Of a DNA stretch of 64,000 nucleotides, positions 26,817-38,652 are shown piece by piece (position 1 is the first letter of the stretch; each line of letters begins with the position of its first letter). The translations under genes and the position numbers were made by a program. The notes below the pieces were generated by a model. It searched no databases. It saw nothing but the letters and a program-made list of their open reading frames with translations, and had not been told where the DNA came from. Origin of the DNA: Companilactobacillus hulinensis (GTDB taxonomy: Bacteria; Bacillota; Bacilli; Lactobacillales; Lactobacillaceae). The stretch spans positions 1 to 64,000 of the forward strand of contig NZ_RHOO01000004.1 in assembly GCF_003946555.1 (NCBI RefSeq), read 5' to 3'.

Positions 26817-28212
26817 CTATATGCCACCGTGTTCCTTGTGGAGTATCCTCAAGAATTACTCCCATTTCTTTTAATTTATCACGAAGTTCATCACTAGTTG
26901 CGAAGTCCTTGTCAGCACGAGCTTGATCACGCTTCTCAACCATTTCTTGAATCTCTTCAGAAAGATCTTGCTTATCACTGAATTGAATTCCTAGAATTCC
27001 TGAAAGGCTTGCTAATTCATTCAAAATATACTTAGCACTATCAGCATTAATACTATCTTGAGAACTGTAATTATTTGCCAAAGCTACTAATTCAAAAATT
27101 TCAGTAATACCATTCTGAACGTTGAAGTCATCATTCATGGCATCCTTGAACTTACTTGTGATTTCGTCTACTTGTGACTTAATATCATCGACTGATCCAT
27201 CGGCTCCATCTAATCTGAAGTTCAAATTATTATAAGCAGTCTTGATTCTTTCATAATTATCAGCTGCTTTTTGTAAATTAGATTTAGAATATTCCAATGG
27301 TCGACGGTAATGTGTTGAAGAAAGGAAAAATCTCAATACTTGCGGATCAATATCCTTAACCAGGTCATGAACAGTAACGAAGTTTCCGAGCGACTTGCTC
27401 ATCTTTTCGTTATTCTCAACAGTTACGAATCCGTTATGCATCCAATAGTTAACAAACTTCTGACCAGTTCTTGCTTCACTCTGAGCAATTTCATTCTCAT
27501 GATGTGGGAACTCTAGATCTTGACCACCACCGTGAATATCAAACGTATCGCCTAAGTATTTCGTCGACATAACTGAACATTCAATGTGCCATCCAGGACG
27601 TCCTTCTCCCCATGGTGAATTCCATTTGATCTCACCGGGTTTGGCTTTCTTCCACAACGCAAAATCAATTGGATCTTGCTTCTTATCAAACTCCGCATCA
27701 CCGATATGTTCGCTAGCACCTTGAACTAATTGATCAATGTTTTGATCGGACAACTCACCATAATGTTTGAACTTACGTGCACGATAGAATACATCGCCAT
27801 CTGATTCATACGCATAATCTTTATCTACCAAATCAGAAATAAAATTGATAATTTCTTCAATGTTATCAGTAGCGCGGGGATTAACCGTAGCACGTTGAAC
27901 ATTCAGCTTATCAATATCTTCAAAGAATGCCTTGATAAACTTGTCGGCAACTTCTGGGACAGTAATATTTTCACGATTAGCTTCCTTGATCATTTTGTCA
28001 TCGACATCAGTAAAGTTAGAGACAAACTTCACTTTATAGCCTAAATACTCCAAATAGCGACGGACAGTATCAAAAGCAACGATGGAACGAGCATTACCAA
28101 TATGAATATAGTTATAGACAGTAGGTCCACAGACATACATATTAACCTCGCCGGGAGTGATTGATTTGAATTCTTCTTTTTCACGGGTTAACGTGTTGAA
28201 TATTTTTAGCAT
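26809..28212 (-). CDS. cysS: Cysteinyl-tRNA synthetase
   Basis: Charges tRNA-Cys. The 467-residue protein has the zinc-site cysteine in [18 protein letters not shown] (HIGH motif), HIECSVM, and the KMSKS loop ([12 protein letters not shown]). Ordinary for its class. Confidence 0.98.
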   Translation of the reverse strand: MLKIFNTLTREKEEFKSITPGEVNMYVCGPTVYNYIHIGNARSIVAFDTVRRYLEYLGYKVKFVSNFTDVDDKMIKEANRENITVPEVADKFIKAFFEDIDKLNVQRATVNPRATDNIEEIINFISDLVDKDYAYESDGDVFYRARKFKHYGELSDQNIDQLVQGASEHIGDAEFDKKQDPIDFALWKKAKPGEIKWNSPWGEGRPGWHIECSVMSTKYLGDTFDIHGGGQDLEFPHHENEIAQSEARTGQKFVNYWMHNGFVTVENNEKMSKSLGNFVTVHDLVKDIDPQVLRFFLSSTHYRRPLEYSKSNLQKAADNYERIKTAYNNLNFRLDGADGSVDDIKSQVDEITSKFKDAMNDDFNVQNGITEIFELVALANNYSSQDSINADSAKYILNELASLSGILGIQFSDKQDLSEEIQEMVEKRDQARADKDFATSDELRDKLKEMGVILEDTPQGTRWHIDG

Positions 28213-28231
28213 AAATTCTCCTTTCTACAAC

Positions 28232-28278
28232 AAAAGAGAGATTGAGGCAAAACAAAAGTTTTCCTTCAACCTCTCATT
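28232..28278 (-). terminator. Terminator between gltX and cysS
   Basis: GAGAGGTTGA/TCAATCTCTC with T-rich flank on the minus strand, between gltX and cysS. Confidence 0.6.
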
Positions 28279-28291
28279 TAAAATATGTTTT

Positions 28292-29788
28292 TTATTTCAT
28301 TTGATCCAAAGTCTTGTCAATATTTGACAATGATTTTTCTTTACCAATCAATTCAATAGCTTCAGCAATTGCTGGGCCATGCATTGTACGTGTAGCAGCA
28401 ATTCTAGCTGGCATATAAAGTTTTCTACCTTTAACACCTGTATCTGCACGAACTCCTTGAATAGCAGCCATGATTTGTGTAGCTGTGAAACGATCAAGTT
28501 TTTCTAACTTGCTACGTAAGTCTTCAATTGCCTTACGTGAATCGTCATCAACAAGTTCTTTTTGTTCGTCATCAGTCAATACATCTGGTTGGTTAAAGAA
28601 GATATCTGATAATTCAACGATTTGTTGAGTATATGACATTTGTGGCATATAAAGTTCTGTCAAATGTCTTACCCATTGAATTGTATTTGTATCTGGGTTA
28701 GCAGGAATACGTTTTGCTTCAATTAAGTTTTCAAGTACTAAGTCAGTAATTTCACTGACATCAGCAGTCTTAACGTATTGGTTATTTACCCATTCAAGTT
28801 TCTTTTGATCGAACTTAGCTGGTGATTTACTCAAACGATTCTCATCAAAAATCTTGATGAATTGCTTGCGATTGAATAATTCATCTTCACCAACTGGTGA
28901 CCATCCAAGTAAGGCAATGAAGTTAAACATTGCTTCTGGAAGGTAGCCTAAAGCACGATATTGTTCAATAAATTGTAGGATTGATTCGTCACGTTTACTT
29001 AACTTCTTACCTGTTTCAGTGTTGATAATAAGTGTCATGTGACCGAACTTTGGTGCTTTCCAACCTAAATCTTCATAGATCATTAATTGCTTTGGAGTGT
29101 TGGCAACGTGGTCATCACCACGAAGAACATGACTGATTTCCATCAAGTGGTCATCAATAACAACGGCAAAGTTGTATGTTGGCATACCATCACGCTTTTG
29201 AATAACCCAGTCTCCACCGATTGTATCTGAATCGATTGAGACTTTGCCTTTAACGATGTCATCCCATTCGTATGTTTTGCCCTTTGGTACATGGATTCTG
29301 ATAACTGGTGTCAATCCGGCATCTTTTGCTTCTTGGATCTTAGCTGCCTTTTCTTCTTCAGTCATTCCAGCAAATTCATACTCATAATGAGGCATTTCGC
29401 CATTGGCTTCTTGTTCTTCACGCATCTTAGTAAGCTGTTCTTCAGTCAGATATGATTCGTAAGCTAGTCCCTTATCAAGTAATTCTTGAATATATTTTTG
29501 ATAAATGTCTTTTCTTTCAGATTGACGATATGGACCGTAATCTCCACCGACATCTGGACCTTCATCCCAGTCAACACCTAACCATTTAAGGTTCTCAAGT
29601 TGACTCTGTTCTCCACCTTTAACGTTACGTTTTGTATCTGTATCTTCGATACGGATTACAAAAGTACCCTTGTGACTTCTTGCAAATAGGTAATTAAAGA
29701 TAGCTGTTCTAGCATTACCAATGTGTAAATGTCCTGTTGGACTTGGTGCATATCTCACACGAATTTTATTATCTGACTTTTTTGCCAT
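28292..29788 (-). CDS. gltX: Glutamyl-tRNA synthetase
   Basis: Charges tRNA-Glu (and tRNA-Gln in organisms using the amidation route). The 498 residues have [19 protein letters not shown] (HIGH) and [12 protein letters not shown] (KMSKS). The ATG at 29788 has GGGGAG nine bases upstream; the upstream reading frame belongs to the yacL tail. The two genes overlap by 20 bases. Confidence 0.97.
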   Translation of the reverse strand: MAKKSDNKIRVRYAPSPTGHLHIGNARTAIFNYLFARSHKGTFVIRIEDTDTKRNVKGGEQSQLENLKWLGVDWDEGPDVGGDYGPYRQSERKDIYQKYIQELLDKGLAYESYLTEEQLTKMREEQEANGEMPHYEYEFAGMTEEEKAAKIQEAKDAGLTPVIRIHVPKGKTYEWDDIVKGKVSIDSDTIGGDWVIQKRDGMPTYNFAVVIDDHLMEISHVLRGDDHVANTPKQLMIYEDLGWKAPKFGHMTLIINTETGKKLSKRDESILQFIEQYRALGYLPEAMFNFIALLGWSPVGEDELFNRKQFIKIFDENRLSKSPAKFDQKKLEWVNNQYVKTADVSEITDLVLENLIEAKRIPANPDTNTIQWVRHLTELYMPQMSYTQQIVELSDIFFNQPDVLTDDEQKELVDDDSRKAIEDLRSKLEKLDRFTATQIMAAIQGVRADTGVKGRKLYMPARIAATRTMHGPAIAEAIELIGKEKSLSNIDKTLDQMK

Positions 29789-31046
29789 TTCTACGTTCTC
29801 CCCTTTGATTTCTAGAATTGTTCTTAGAGTTCTTATTGGCATTATTAGAGCTCTGCTTTGAACTATTCTTCTTATTACTATTGTTACTGTTGTTACCTGT
29901 ATTACTTGTGTTGCTTTGGATACCATTCATTGAATGTTTAGGCTTAGCAAATATCATTTTACCAGCATCTGTCTGTAATGCACTAGTTACAACGACATCA
30001 ACTTGCTTGTCGATGAAGTATTTACCATCTTCGACAACCACCATTGTACCGTCTTCCAGATATGCGACACCTTGTTCACGTTCAGTACCCTCTTTAATTA
30101 CTTTAACAGTCATTGTTTCGCCTGGCAAAACCATAGGTTTCAATACCTTAGCTAATTCATTGATGTTGAGCACTTTAACGTTCTGAAATTCACTGACCTT
30201 ACTTAAATTATAGTCATTTGTAAGAACAGCACCACCTATTTCTTTGGCCAACTTGAGTAATTTCATGTCAACCTCAGGAATATTATCGTAATCACGAGTA
30301 GTTGTTTCTATATTAATAGTTTGATCCATCTTCATCTCATTCAAGATATCAAGTCCACGGCGACCACGCTCACGCTTCTGATTGTCACTTGAATCTGAAA
30401 TCAATTGTAATTCATGAACGACAAAATCAGGTATCATGATTTTACCTTCAAGGAATCCTGTCTGAGCTAATTGATGAATACGACCATCAATAACGACTGA
30501 TGTGTCAACAATTTTATATGGATAAAAATCTTTTTTAACTGAACGACGTAAGACTTCTCCGTCGTAATCCATATCTTTTTTATCTTCTGTTTCAGCAACT
30601 GTTTCAGCTGCCTTACGCTTAGTTAAGGAGAAACTCTTCCAATCATTTCTTCTACTTGTACCCATTCTGAATCCAATGAATCCAAAGATGATCATCAAAA
30701 TTGGTGGGACAATATCAGCAAACATGTTGTGCATCATATAGAAAGGAATGGAGATAATGTTTGCTAGGATCAATCCTCCAATCAAGAATAGCGAACCAAA
30801 AATGATCCAACCAGGTGAACGAGAGTTCAAGTATTTTTCTATTCTAGTATTTAAATCTGTAATAGGTTTAATAAATAGAAACGACAGTAAATAAAATATA
30901 ATTAGTCCAATAAGTCCGTTAACATAGCCGTTATTTAATAAACGTACACTATCTAATCCTGCAACGATCCACAATGCCGGCAGCAACGTAATACCGACTG
31001 CTAAGCCAAACAATGCGAAGACTGCATTAATAATATATTTTCGCAT
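29769..31046 (-). CDS. yacL: PIN/TRAM domain membrane protein YacL
   Basis: A 425-residue protein with four N-terminal membrane segments (1-130), a PIN nuclease-like domain (about 175-300; [20 protein letters not shown] and [15 protein letters not shown] carry its acidic residues) and a TRAM RNA-binding domain (about 305-365). It is the standard neighbour of radA and gltX; its RNA target is not established. The last 50 residues are an unusual asparagine/serine-rich run ending in a basic [14 protein letters not shown]. The terminal codons overlap gltX. Confidence 0.92.
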   Translation of the reverse strand: MRKYIINAVFALFGLAVGITLLPALWIVAGLDSVRLLNNGYVNGLIGLIIFYLLSFLFIKPITDLNTRIEKYLNSRSPGWIIFGSLFLIGGLILANIISIPFYMMHNMFADIVPPILMIIFGFIGFRMGTSRRNDWKSFSLTKRKAAETVAETEDKKDMDYDGEVLRRSVKKDFYPYKIVDTSVVIDGRIHQLAQTGFLEGKIMIPDFVVHELQLISDSSDNQKRERGRRGLDILNEMKMDQTINIETTTRDYDNIPEVDMKLLKLAKEIGGAVLTNDYNLSKVSEFQNVKVLNINELAKVLKPMVLPGETMTVKVIKEGTEREQGVAYLEDGTMVVVEDGKYFIDKQVDVVVTSALQTDAGKMIFAKPKHSMNGIQSNTSNTGNNSNNSNKKNSSKQSSNNANKNSKNNSRNQRGERRNGKKVR

Positions 31047-31071
31047 ATATAAATATATACCTCCTCAGTTT

Positions 31072-32442
31072 TTAATTAAAAATTTTGTTCATAGCTTCAA
31101 GAACCGTACTTACACCAATAATTTGAATCTTGTTATTCTTAGTCCAATCACCAAGATTATTCTTGGGTACAAAGATTCGTTGGAAACCTAACTTCTCAGC
31201 TTCATTAACACGCTGATCGATTCTATTAACACGGCGAACTTCACCAGTCAAACCAACTTCACCTACAAAACAGTCTGTGGCAGGGATACCTAGGTTCTTA
31301 TAACTAGATGCTATTGACATTGCTAGGGCCAAGTCGATTGCTGGTTCATCTAATTTTACACCACCAGTTGACTTAAGATAAGCATCTTGGTTTTGTAACA
31401 TCAAATTACCACGCTTCTCTAAAACAGCCATTATAACAGAAACTCGATTATGGTCCAGTCCAGTTGCTGTTCTCTTAGCATTACCAAAGATAGTTGGTGT
31501 GATCAATGACTGAATTTCAACCAAGATTGGTCGTGTTCCTTCCATTGAAACAACAACTGCAGATCCATTAGCATCTTTAAGACGCTCTTCAAGGAAAATC
31601 TCAGATGGATTGGCGACTTCAATTAGACCTTTAGTCTGCATCTCAAAAATACCAATTTCATTGGTTGAACCAAAACGGTTCTTAACCGAACGCAATATTC
31701 TATAGCTATGATGAGTATCTCCCTCAAAGTATAGAACAGTATCAACCATGTGTTCCAGTATTTTAGGACCAGCAATAGCTCCACCTTTAGTAACATGTCC
31801 AACAACAAACACCGTGATATTTTGTTGTTTGGCAATATTCATCAGTTCAGCAGTAACTTCTCGAACCTGTGAAATACTTCCTACAGCAGATGTAATCTCT
31901 GGTTCATCCATTGTTTGGATAGAATCAATAACCAAATAATCAGGATTCATAGTATTGATCTGATCACGAATATAACTCATGTCAGTTTGAGGATAAATGT
32001 ATAGTTCATCCCCTGTTACGCCAAGTCTATCCGCACGCATCTTGATCTGTGAAGCACTCTCTTCACCAGATACATACAACACCTTACCACCAGTTTTTTG
32101 AAGCTGACCTGAAACTTGCATTAATAAAGTAGATTTACCAATACCAGGATCACCACCGATAAGAATAAGTGAACCTGGTACAATACCACCACCAAGTACA
32201 CGGTTGAGTTCTGACATATCAGTTTTAACGCGTGGTTCCTTTTCAAAAGAAACATCATTTATTTTAATAGGATGAGAATCCAAATCACTAGTACGGCGAC
32301 TTGGTGTAGCCTTGGCTGATTCAGTGTGTTCCACTTCCTCAACCATTTGATTCCATGCGCCACAATTAGGACAACGACCCAAGTATTTAGGTGAAACATA
32401 TCCACAATTCTGACAAACAAATTTTGATTTAGCTTTAGCCAA
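31072..32442 (-). CDS. radA: DNA repair protein RadA
   Basis: A RecA-like branch-migration helicase. The 456-residue protein has an N-terminal four-cysteine zinc finger ([18 protein letters not shown]), Walker [13 protein letters not shown], the KNRFG motif ([15 protein letters not shown]) and a C-terminal Lon-protease-like domain ([26 protein letters not shown]). Confidence 0.97.
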   Translation of the reverse strand: MAKAKSKFVCQNCGYVSPKYLGRCPNCGAWNQMVEEVEHTESAKATPSRRTSDLDSHPIKINDVSFEKEPRVKTDMSELNRVLGGGIVPGSLILIGGDPGIGKSTLLMQVSGQLQKTGGKVLYVSGEESASQIKMRADRLGVTGDELYIYPQTDMSYIRDQINTMNPDYLVIDSIQTMDEPEITSAVGSISQVREVTAELMNIAKQQNITVFVVGHVTKGGAIAGPKILEHMVDTVLYFEGDTHHSYRILRSVKNRFGSTNEIGIFEMQTKGLIEVANPSEIFLEERLKDANGSAVVVSMEGTRPILVEIQSLITPTIFGNAKRTATGLDHNRVSVIMAVLEKRGNLMLQNQDAYLKSTGGVKLDEPAIDLALAMSIASSYKNLGIPATDCFVGEVGLTGEVRRVNRIDQRVNEAEKLGFQRIFVPKNNLGDWTKNNKIQIIGVSTVLEAMNKIFN

Positions 32443-32468
32443 TAAAATATTTCCTTTCTATAGTTACA

Positions 32469-33011
32469 TTATAATCCGGAAGAACCGAATCCGCCTTGGC
32501 GTTCCTTCAACCCACCCTCATCTTCGTCAGTAGTCAAATACTTCATGAAAATTCCTTGGGCCAAACGTTCACCTTTTTTGATTTTATAATCGAATGGGAA
32601 GAAATTGATCAATTGAACAAACATTTCCCCTTCATTGCCATCATTATTATAGTAATCAGCGTCAACAACCCCAATACCATTGGGAATTGATAGTCCTCGT
32701 TTAAGCGGATTACTTGAACGACTGGCAATAATTAACACTTCATCATCTTGCATAAAAGCCTTGATTCCGGTTGGAACTAAGACGGGCTTAATATTTTTTT
32801 GAACTTCTTTAATTTTGGCATCATCAAGATTGCCTTTACTAAAAATAAATTTAATAACATTCAAAACACCGAACTTCCACATTGAAGGAACTACAAAATC
32901 TTCAGCACTTTCAATGTCATACCCAGCGGCATTTTTAGTTTGACGTACTGGTAAATTGATACCCGCATCTTTATATTTTGATACTATTTCAAAGCCACGT
33001 TTTTTAGTCAA
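32469..33011 (-). CDS. dut: dUTP diphosphatase
   Basis: Hydrolyses dUTP to dUMP. The 180-residue protein carries trimeric dUTPase motifs: AAGYDIESAEDF, SRSSNPLKRGLSIPNGIGVVDADY and a C-terminal glycine-rich RQGGFGSSGL arm. An insert of about 30 residues after motif 1 makes it longer than the usual 145-150, as is common among lactobacillus chromosomal forms. It lies upstream of radA. Confidence 0.92.
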   Translation of the reverse strand: MTKKRGFEIVSKYKDAGINLPVRQTKNAAGYDIESAEDFVVPSMWKFGVLNVIKFIFSKGNLDDAKIKEVQKNIKPVLVPTGIKAFMQDDEVLIIASRSSNPLKRGLSIPNGIGVVDADYYNNDGNEGEMFVQLINFFPFDYKIKKGERLAQGIFMKYLTTDEDEGGLKERQGGFGSSGL

Positions 33012-33143
33012 ATCGGCACTCTCCCATTGTCATTAGATACTTAAAATAATAGCATTTATACTCTTATAAAACTATTGATTAGACTGACTTTCTCCCATTA
33101 ATAGGGTAATATTAAAGTAAATCTAATTTAGAGGGGGTAGTTT

Positions 33144-33443
33144 ATGGAAATAAAGCAAGAAGACGGTCGTTTCTACATTGAGGATAAAGAATTGGTCGGT
33201 GAAATAACATACTCACCTGTTAAAGATGGAATTATTTCAATTGACCATACTTTCGTTAACGAGAACTATCGTGGACAAGGTATTGCTGGAAAACTTCTAA
33301 ATGAGGTTTTGAGTTATGCAGACAGGGAAAATTTAAAAATTGTTCCTGTGTGTTCATACGCTAAGTTCTCATTTAAGAACAAACCAGAGATACGTTATTT
33401 ATTAACAGAGAATTACCGCAAACTTTTGGAGGAGGAAAAATAG
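33144..33443 (+). CDS. Small GNAT-like N-acetyltransferase (COG2388 type)
   Basis: A 99-residue single-domain GNAT protein with the acetyl-CoA loop VNENYRGQGIAGKLLNEVLSY and a VCSYAKFSFKNKPE segment typical of the YjdJ/COG2388 family; substrate unknown. The first ATG has GAGGGGG upstream. Its stop touches the rpiA start, so both are expressed together. Confidence 0.88.
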   Translation: MEIKQEDGRFYIEDKELVGEITYSPVKDGIISIDHTFVNENYRGQGIAGKLLNEVLSYADRENLKIVPVCSYAKFSFKNKPEIRYLLTENYRKLLEEEK

Positions 33444-34133
33444 TTGAATCAAGATGAATTAAAGAAAGCCGTCGGTATCAAATCCGTTGACTTCATTGAA
33501 AGTAATACAGTTGTTGGATTAGGTACCGGATCTACTGTTTATTATATGATTGAAGAACTTGGTAAAAGATATCAAGCTGGTGAAATCAAAAATATCGTTG
33601 GTGTAGCAACTTCTTCACGTTCTCAAAAACAAGCTGAGGGCCTTGGCATTCCAATGAAAGACTTGAATGATGTCGATCATATCGACTTAACTATTGATGG
33701 TGCCGATCAAATCGACAAGAACTTCCAAGGAATCAAGGGTGGTGGTGCTGCTCACCTTCTCGAAAAGATGGTTGCCACAAACTCACACAAGAATATCTGG
33801 ATCGTAGATCAATCTAAGATGGCTGATACTCTTGGAAGCTTCCCACTACCTCTTGAAGTTATTCCATTTGGTTGCGAAAAGACTTTTTCTGACCTCAAAA
33901 AAGAAGAGTTAAATCCAGAATTTCGTTTGGATGACAATGGAAACAGAGTTTTGACTCACAACAAGAATTACGTAATCGACTTGAAGATGGGTAAAATTAC
34001 ACATCCTCACTTATTAGCTGATTGGCTAGATCATCAAGTAGGCATCGTTGCTCATGGATTATTCCTAGATTTGGTTAATACTGTAATTGTTGGTTATGAC
34101 GATGGTCCAAAAGTTATCAAAGATGTAAGATAG
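33444..34133 (+). CDS. rpiA: Ribose-5-phosphate isomerase A
   Basis: Interconverts ribose-5-phosphate and ribulose-5-phosphate. The 229 residues hold [26 protein letters not shown] and [15 protein letters not shown], the family's active-site loops. The start is TTG, directly after the GNAT stop, with GGAGGAAAAA before it. Confidence 0.97.
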   Translation: MNQDELKKAVGIKSVDFIESNTVVGLGTGSTVYYMIEELGKRYQAGEIKNIVGVATSSRSQKQAEGLGIPMKDLNDVDHIDLTIDGADQIDKNFQGIKGGGAAHLLEKMVATNSHKNIWIVDQSKMADTLGSFPLPLEVIPFGCEKTFSDLKKEELNPEFRLDDNGNRVLTHNKNYVIDLKMGKITHPHLLADWLDHQVGIVAHGLFLDLVNTVIVGYDDGPKVIKDVR

Positions 34134-34160
34134 TAGCAATAAATAAAAGGGAGAGATTAT

Positions 34161-35504
34161 ATGTCAAAAGAAATTACTTCAAATGATTTAGAAAAATTTC
34201 AAACTGCCTTTGAACAAACACCAGGTTCATCAGCAATTAAAAACGCCGTTGCTAACAACGGTATATTAGCATCAAGTGAGACTGTTGCTTCTAAAGTAGC
34301 AATGGACCCTACATTCTCAGTTGAATTAGATACTGGTACCGTTTCTGATCAAAAACAATCAGGACTATGCTGGGTGTTTGCTGCCTTGAACACAATGAGA
34401 CACCCTATCCAAAGCAAGTTTAAGATTAAAGGTTTCGAACTTTCAGAAGGATACATGTTATTCTGGGACAAATTAGAGAAATCTAACTTCTTCTACGAAA
34501 ATGTTATCAATACAGCTGCCCTACCAGTTGGTGACCGTAAAGTTGACTTCTTAATGACAACACCTCAACAAGATGGTGGTCAATGGGACATGATCATGGC
34601 CCTTGTTCAAAAATATGGTGTAGTTCCTAAGAGCGTAATGCCTGACACATATAGTAGAACAAAGTCTTCAGAACTTAACACAGTTCTTAATACCAAATTA
34701 CGTAAGAACGCTATCACACTTCGTGCTTTAGTAAACGAAAACAAGTCTGATGAAGATATTGAACGTGCTAAAAACGAAATGCTTAGTGAAATTTACAAAA
34801 TTTTGGTTTACACAGTCGGCGAACCACCTGCAAAATTCGACTGGGCATACCGTGATGATGACAAGAACTACCATAAAGAAACTGGCATCACACCACAAGA
34901 ATTCTTCAAGAAGTACGTTGGCTGGGATCTAGACAACTACATCTCAACAATCAACGCACCAACTGATGACAAGCCATACAACCACGTCTACACAGTTGAA
35001 ATGCTTGGTAACGTTCTTGGTGGACGTCAAGTACGTCACTTAAATCTTGAAATCAATGACTTCAAGAACCTTGCTGTTAAACAATTGCAAGATGGCGAAG
35101 CTGTTTGGTTCGGTAGTGATGTTGGTCAAAGCTCAGATCGTAAAATCGGTATCATGGATACAAATATTTACGATGTTGAAGGACTATTCAACACTGACCT
35201 ATCAATGACAAAAGCCGAAAGACTAGATTACATCCAAAGCATGATGACACACGCCATGGTACTTACAGGAGTAGATTTGGACGAAAATGGCAAACCTACA
35301 AAATGGAAAGTTGAAAACTCATGGGGTGAAAAAGTCGGAACTAAAGGTTACTTTGTAATGAGTGACTCATGGTTTGACGAATTCGTTTACCAATTAGTTA
35401 TCAACAAGAAGTACTTGAATGACGATCTAAAGAAGACATTTGAAACAGAGTCTAAAGAACCTAAAGTATTGGCACCTTGGGACCCAATGGGCGCATTAGC
35501 ATAG
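34161..35504 (+). CDS. pepC: Cysteine aminopeptidase C
   Basis: A bleomycin-hydrolase-like C1 peptidase that removes N-terminal residues from peptides. The 447-residue cytoplasmic enzyme has Cys70 in QKQSGLCWVFAALN, His364 in MMTHAMVLTG and Asn386 in KVENSWGEKVG. Part of the proteolytic system with pepX downstream. Confidence 0.97.
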   Translation: MSKEITSNDLEKFQTAFEQTPGSSAIKNAVANNGILASSETVASKVAMDPTFSVELDTGTVSDQKQSGLCWVFAALNTMRHPIQSKFKIKGFELSEGYMLFWDKLEKSNFFYENVINTAALPVGDRKVDFLMTTPQQDGGQWDMIMALVQKYGVVPKSVMPDTYSRTKSSELNTVLNTKLRKNAITLRALVNENKSDEDIERAKNEMLSEIYKILVYTVGEPPAKFDWAYRDDDKNYHKETGITPQEFFKKYVGWDLDNYISTINAPTDDKPYNHVYTVEMLGNVLGGRQVRHLNLEINDFKNLAVKQLQDGEAVWFGSDVGQSSDRKIGIMDTNIYDVEGLFNTDLSMTKAERLDYIQSMMTHAMVLTGVDLDENGKPTKWKVENSWGEKVGTKGYFVMSDSWFDEFVYQLVINKKYLNDDLKKTFETESKEPKVLAPWDPMGALA

Positions 35505-35509
35505 ATACA

Positions 35510-35624
35510 GAGAGTGGAACAAAACCGCTAACTTCTGAGCATTACCTAAAATAATGAAGGTGGCACGAAGTGGCACATTTATTATTCGTAGTAAGCGGAG
35601 GAAGTTGTTTTGTGTAACTCGTTT
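35510..35624 (+). repeat. Family A structured intergenic repeat, copy 3 (divergent)
   Basis: An interrupted hairpin with stems ACAAAAC/GTTTTGT and AACTTC/GAAGTT, with ATAATG..ATTATTCGTAG in the middle. It differs from the three following units by many paired changes but keeps the TGAGCA, CCTA and CGTAG words. Confidence 0.72.
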
Positions 35625-35975
35625 AGAGAGTGAAAAAGCCGGGAAATTCTGAGCACTGCCTAGAATGGCGAAGGTGACAACGTAGTTGGCGCATTTGTTA
35701 TTCGTAGCAGACGCAGGAATTTGGCTTTTGCAACTCGTTTTAGAGAGTGAAAAAGCCGGGAAATTCTGAGCACTGCCTAGAATGGCGAAGGTGACAACGT
35801 AGTTGGCGCATTTGTTATTCGTAGCAGACGCAGGAATTTGGCTTTTGCAACTCGTTTTAGAGAGTGAAAAAGCCGGGAAATTCTGAGCACTGCCTAGAAT
35901 GGCGAAGGTGACAACGTAGTTGGCGCATTTGTTATTCGTAGCAGGCGCAGGAATTTGGCTTTTGCAACTCGTTTT
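35625..35975 (+). repeat. Family A repeat, copies 4-6, exact 117-bp tandem array
   Basis: Three tandem units start at 35625, 35742 and 35859. They differ only at one base seen in the last copy (GCAGGCGC instead of GCAGACGC). Each unit begins AGAGAGTGAAAAAGCCGGG and folds as AAAAGCC/GGCTTTT, AAATTC/GAATTT, GC/GC, TGC/GCA, GAAT/ATTC. The open reading frame on the other strand is a translated repeat and not a gene. Confidence 0.9.
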
Positions 35976-36009
35976 AGAGCGTCTTTTCAAACATTATAGA
36001 ATCGCCAAT

Positions 36010-36048
36010 AAAGGCACTACTTACCTAATGTAAGCAGTGTCTTTTTTT
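36010..36048 (+). terminator. Terminator after the pepC repeat array
   Basis: AAAGGCACTACTTAC pairs with GTAAGCAGTGTCTTT and is followed by T, 40 bases before pepX. Confidence 0.85.
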
Positions 36049-36064
36049 AATACCCCCAATACCC

Positions 36065-36070
36065 TATAAT
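36065..36070 (+). promoter_or_regulatory. pepX -10 element
   Basis: TATAAT 30 bases before the pepX ATG, after the terminator at 36010-36048. No convincing -35 box. Confidence 0.4.
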
Positions 36071-36099
36071 GAGACTTATAACATGGAGGAGTTGTTCAT

Positions 36100-38523
36100 A
36101 TGAAAAATAATCAATTTGCCATCCGTCCAACTGACTTTGACACACAGATACAAGAACTACAAAATATTCACTTTTTAACATCAGATAATGAAATGATTAC
36201 TGACCCTATTGACCTATTCAAGAATTTTCTACAAATAGCCTTTGTCCAATCTCATTCCAAGGCTGTTTTCAAGCAAAAGCTGTCTACATACATGGCAACT
36301 CCTGATCAAGATGCATTTGAATACCTCAATTCTAGTTCAGAGCTTTCTGTAGATGCATTCTACAACGTTGCTCTTCAACTATTGGAATTCAATCCTGATG
36401 TAGATTTCACCTTTGAAGATCCATTGGGTGCAATGAAAAAGATTCAATTGAAAGTTGCAGACCATGAAGGAAATGTTCTTACTCTTAATGAATTAAAATC
36501 CGCTTGGTACTGGCTACTAGCTACTCATAATAAAAATGGCCATACTTTCATCGATTCATTAGCAGCAAAGGGTTATTTTGTACCATTTTATGGTGAAATT
36601 GGCGAACCATTGCTTTTTAACGGTAAATCAATGCCCGTCTTTGATCCTCATAAGATTATTCGTGAAGTAGTTTACGTTGAATCACCACAAGATACTGATG
36701 AAGACGGTAAGTTAGACTTGCTGAAAGCAGAAATACTCCGCCCTGCTGAATCTAATGACGGATTAAAAGTCCCTTCACTTTATACTGCAAGTCCATATAA
36801 TCAAGGTACTAATGATGAAACTGGCGAGAAGTTGATGCATGACGTCAATATTCCGTTAACACATAAAGAACCAAATGACTTGAATTACGAAGATATTGAA
36901 TACAAAGCACCAAATACCAAACTTCCCGAACCAAGAAAAGTTAATAGTTATGCTGAAGTAGCTGACGAAACATTTGCCAGAGAACAATCATACACATTGA
37001 ACGACTACTTCTTAGCTCGTGGTTTTGCGGTAGTTTACGCAGCTGGTATCGGTACTAAGGATTCCGATGGTATTCGTACAACAGGTGACCCTGAAGAGAC
37101 CACATCAACCATTGCAATCATCGAATGGTTGGCAGGCAATCGTCGTGCATTCACAAATAAGTATGACAACATCGAAATTAAAGCTTGGTGGTCAAACAAA
37201 TCAGTCGCTATGACTGGTAGATCATATCTAGGTACACTTGCTACTGCCGCTGCAACTACCGGTGTTGAAGGACTGAAGACAGTAATCAGTGAAGCAGCAA
37301 TTTCAAGCTGGTATGATTACTATCGTGATGGTGGATTGGTGATTGCTCCTGGAGGCTTCCCTGGCGAAGATGCAGATGTTCTGGCAGAAGAAACATTCAG
37401 CCGAAGACTCCAACCTGGAGACTTCCATAAGATCAAACCACTTTGGGATAAAAAATTAGCTGAGATAACTTTCGAACAAGATAGAACAACTGGAAACTAT
37501 AATACTTTTTGGGACGCAAGAAATTATCATAAAAATTTCAAAAATATCAAAGCTGATGTATTGATGGTCCATGGATTAAATGACTGGAATGTTAAGCCAA
37601 GAAATGTCGAAAGATTGTGGAATGGTATACGTCATAACGGCGTTGTGCAAAAAATCATTTTACATCAAGGACAACATATTTATATCAACGCATTCCGTTC
37701 AATTGACTACACCGACATTATTAATTTGTGGTTAACACATGAGTTATTAGGTATCGATAACCAGGCTGAAAAAATCATTCCTGATGTAATCATCCAAGAT
37801 AACGTCAAAACAGAAACATGGAACAGTTATACTGACTGGAGCAATGATAATAATCCAACAGTTCAATATGGATTATCAGCTGATAAGCTCGTTACAGCCC
37901 CTTCTACCAACGAGACATTGACATTCAATGACAAACTGGATGACGAATCATTCAAGCGTTACGTAAAGCATAACGATGACTGGCAAAAGGATTTGACTAA
38001 TCTAACTAACAATAAGATGACAGATCATCGACTACTATTTACTACTAATAATATAGAAGAAACTATTATTGATGGAAAAGTAAATATCAATCTCAACGTG
38101 GCTTCAAGTAAGAATTTCGGTATGCTTAGTTTCCAATTGATCGACTATGGAAATGCCAAGAGATTCAATGTTTCTCCTACTCTATTAGCACACAATGGAC
38201 TAGCTGGAACTTTTGATTGGCGTGAAGATGATCTGCGTGAATTTACACTTGGCAAACCAACAGATTATAAGATGATAACTAAAGGTCATATTAACTTGCA
38301 AAACCGTGAAAATACGTATAGAGTGAACAGCCTTGAACCAAATACTTTCTACCCTATCAAAGTTGAATTACAACCAACCTTCTATCGTATCCCTGAAGGG
38401 CACAAATTAGGATTGGTTATTTACTCAACTGACTTCGGCATGACTGTTCGCGGTAATCAAGATATTGAATACTCAATTCAAACGGAAGGTTCCAATATCA
38501 TCGTGCCCGTGCATCGTGACTAG
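36100..38523 (+). CDS. pepX: X-prolyl dipeptidyl aminopeptidase PepX
   Basis: Releases X-Pro dipeptides from casein-type peptides. The 807-residue S15 serine peptidase has Ser375 in [17 protein letters not shown], the aspartate in [11 protein letters not shown] and the histidine in LHQGQHIYI, then the C-terminal jelly-roll domain. The helical N-terminal domain is usual for lactobacillus PepX. The ATG has GGAGG upstream. Confidence 0.97.
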   Translation: MKNNQFAIRPTDFDTQIQELQNIHFLTSDNEMITDPIDLFKNFLQIAFVQSHSKAVFKQKLSTYMATPDQDAFEYLNSSSELSVDAFYNVALQLLEFNPDVDFTFEDPLGAMKKIQLKVADHEGNVLTLNELKSAWYWLLATHNKNGHTFIDSLAAKGYFVPFYGEIGEPLLFNGKSMPVFDPHKIIREVVYVESPQDTDEDGKLDLLKAEILRPAESNDGLKVPSLYTASPYNQGTNDETGEKLMHDVNIPLTHKEPNDLNYEDIEYKAPNTKLPEPRKVNSYAEVADETFAREQSYTLNDYFLARGFAVVYAAGIGTKDSDGIRTTGDPEETTSTIAIIEWLAGNRRAFTNKYDNIEIKAWWSNKSVAMTGRSYLGTLATAAATTGVEGLKTVISEAAISSWYDYYRDGGLVIAPGGFPGEDADVLAEETFSRRLQPGDFHKIKPLWDKKLAEITFEQDRTTGNYNTFWDARNYHKNFKNIKADVLMVHGLNDWNVKPRNVERLWNGIRHNGVVQKIILHQGQHIYINAFRSIDYTDIINLWLTHELLGIDNQAEKIIPDVIIQDNVKTETWNSYTDWSNDNNPTVQYGLSADKLVTAPSTNETLTFNDKLDDESFKRYVKHNDDWQKDLTNLTNNKMTDHRLLFTTNNIEETIIDGKVNINLNVASSKNFGMLSFQLIDYGNAKRFNVSPTLLAHNGLAGTFDWREDDLREFTLGKPTDYKMITKGHINLQNRENTYRVNSLEPNTFYPIKVELQPTFYRIPEGHKLGLVIYSTDFGMTVRGNQDIEYSIQTEGSNIIVPVHRD

Positions 38524-38652
38524 ATGATTGGACCAGAATAGATTTTAACAATTAGAATAGGGTTCCTAACTAGACCAAAAATTTAAAGGTTCCATGCAAT
38601 CATTTCTAATGTTATAATCGCCGTTGAACTGTTTAATTTGGAGATTATTTAT

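Noticed and set aside
28213-28291. T-box leader before cysS
   Set aside because: The gap has only a terminator-like hairpin and is far too short.
35496-35990. 164-codon minus-strand open frame with three repeats of 39 residues
   Set aside because: It is a translation of the 117-bp tandem family A repeats; no ribosome site and no coding bias.
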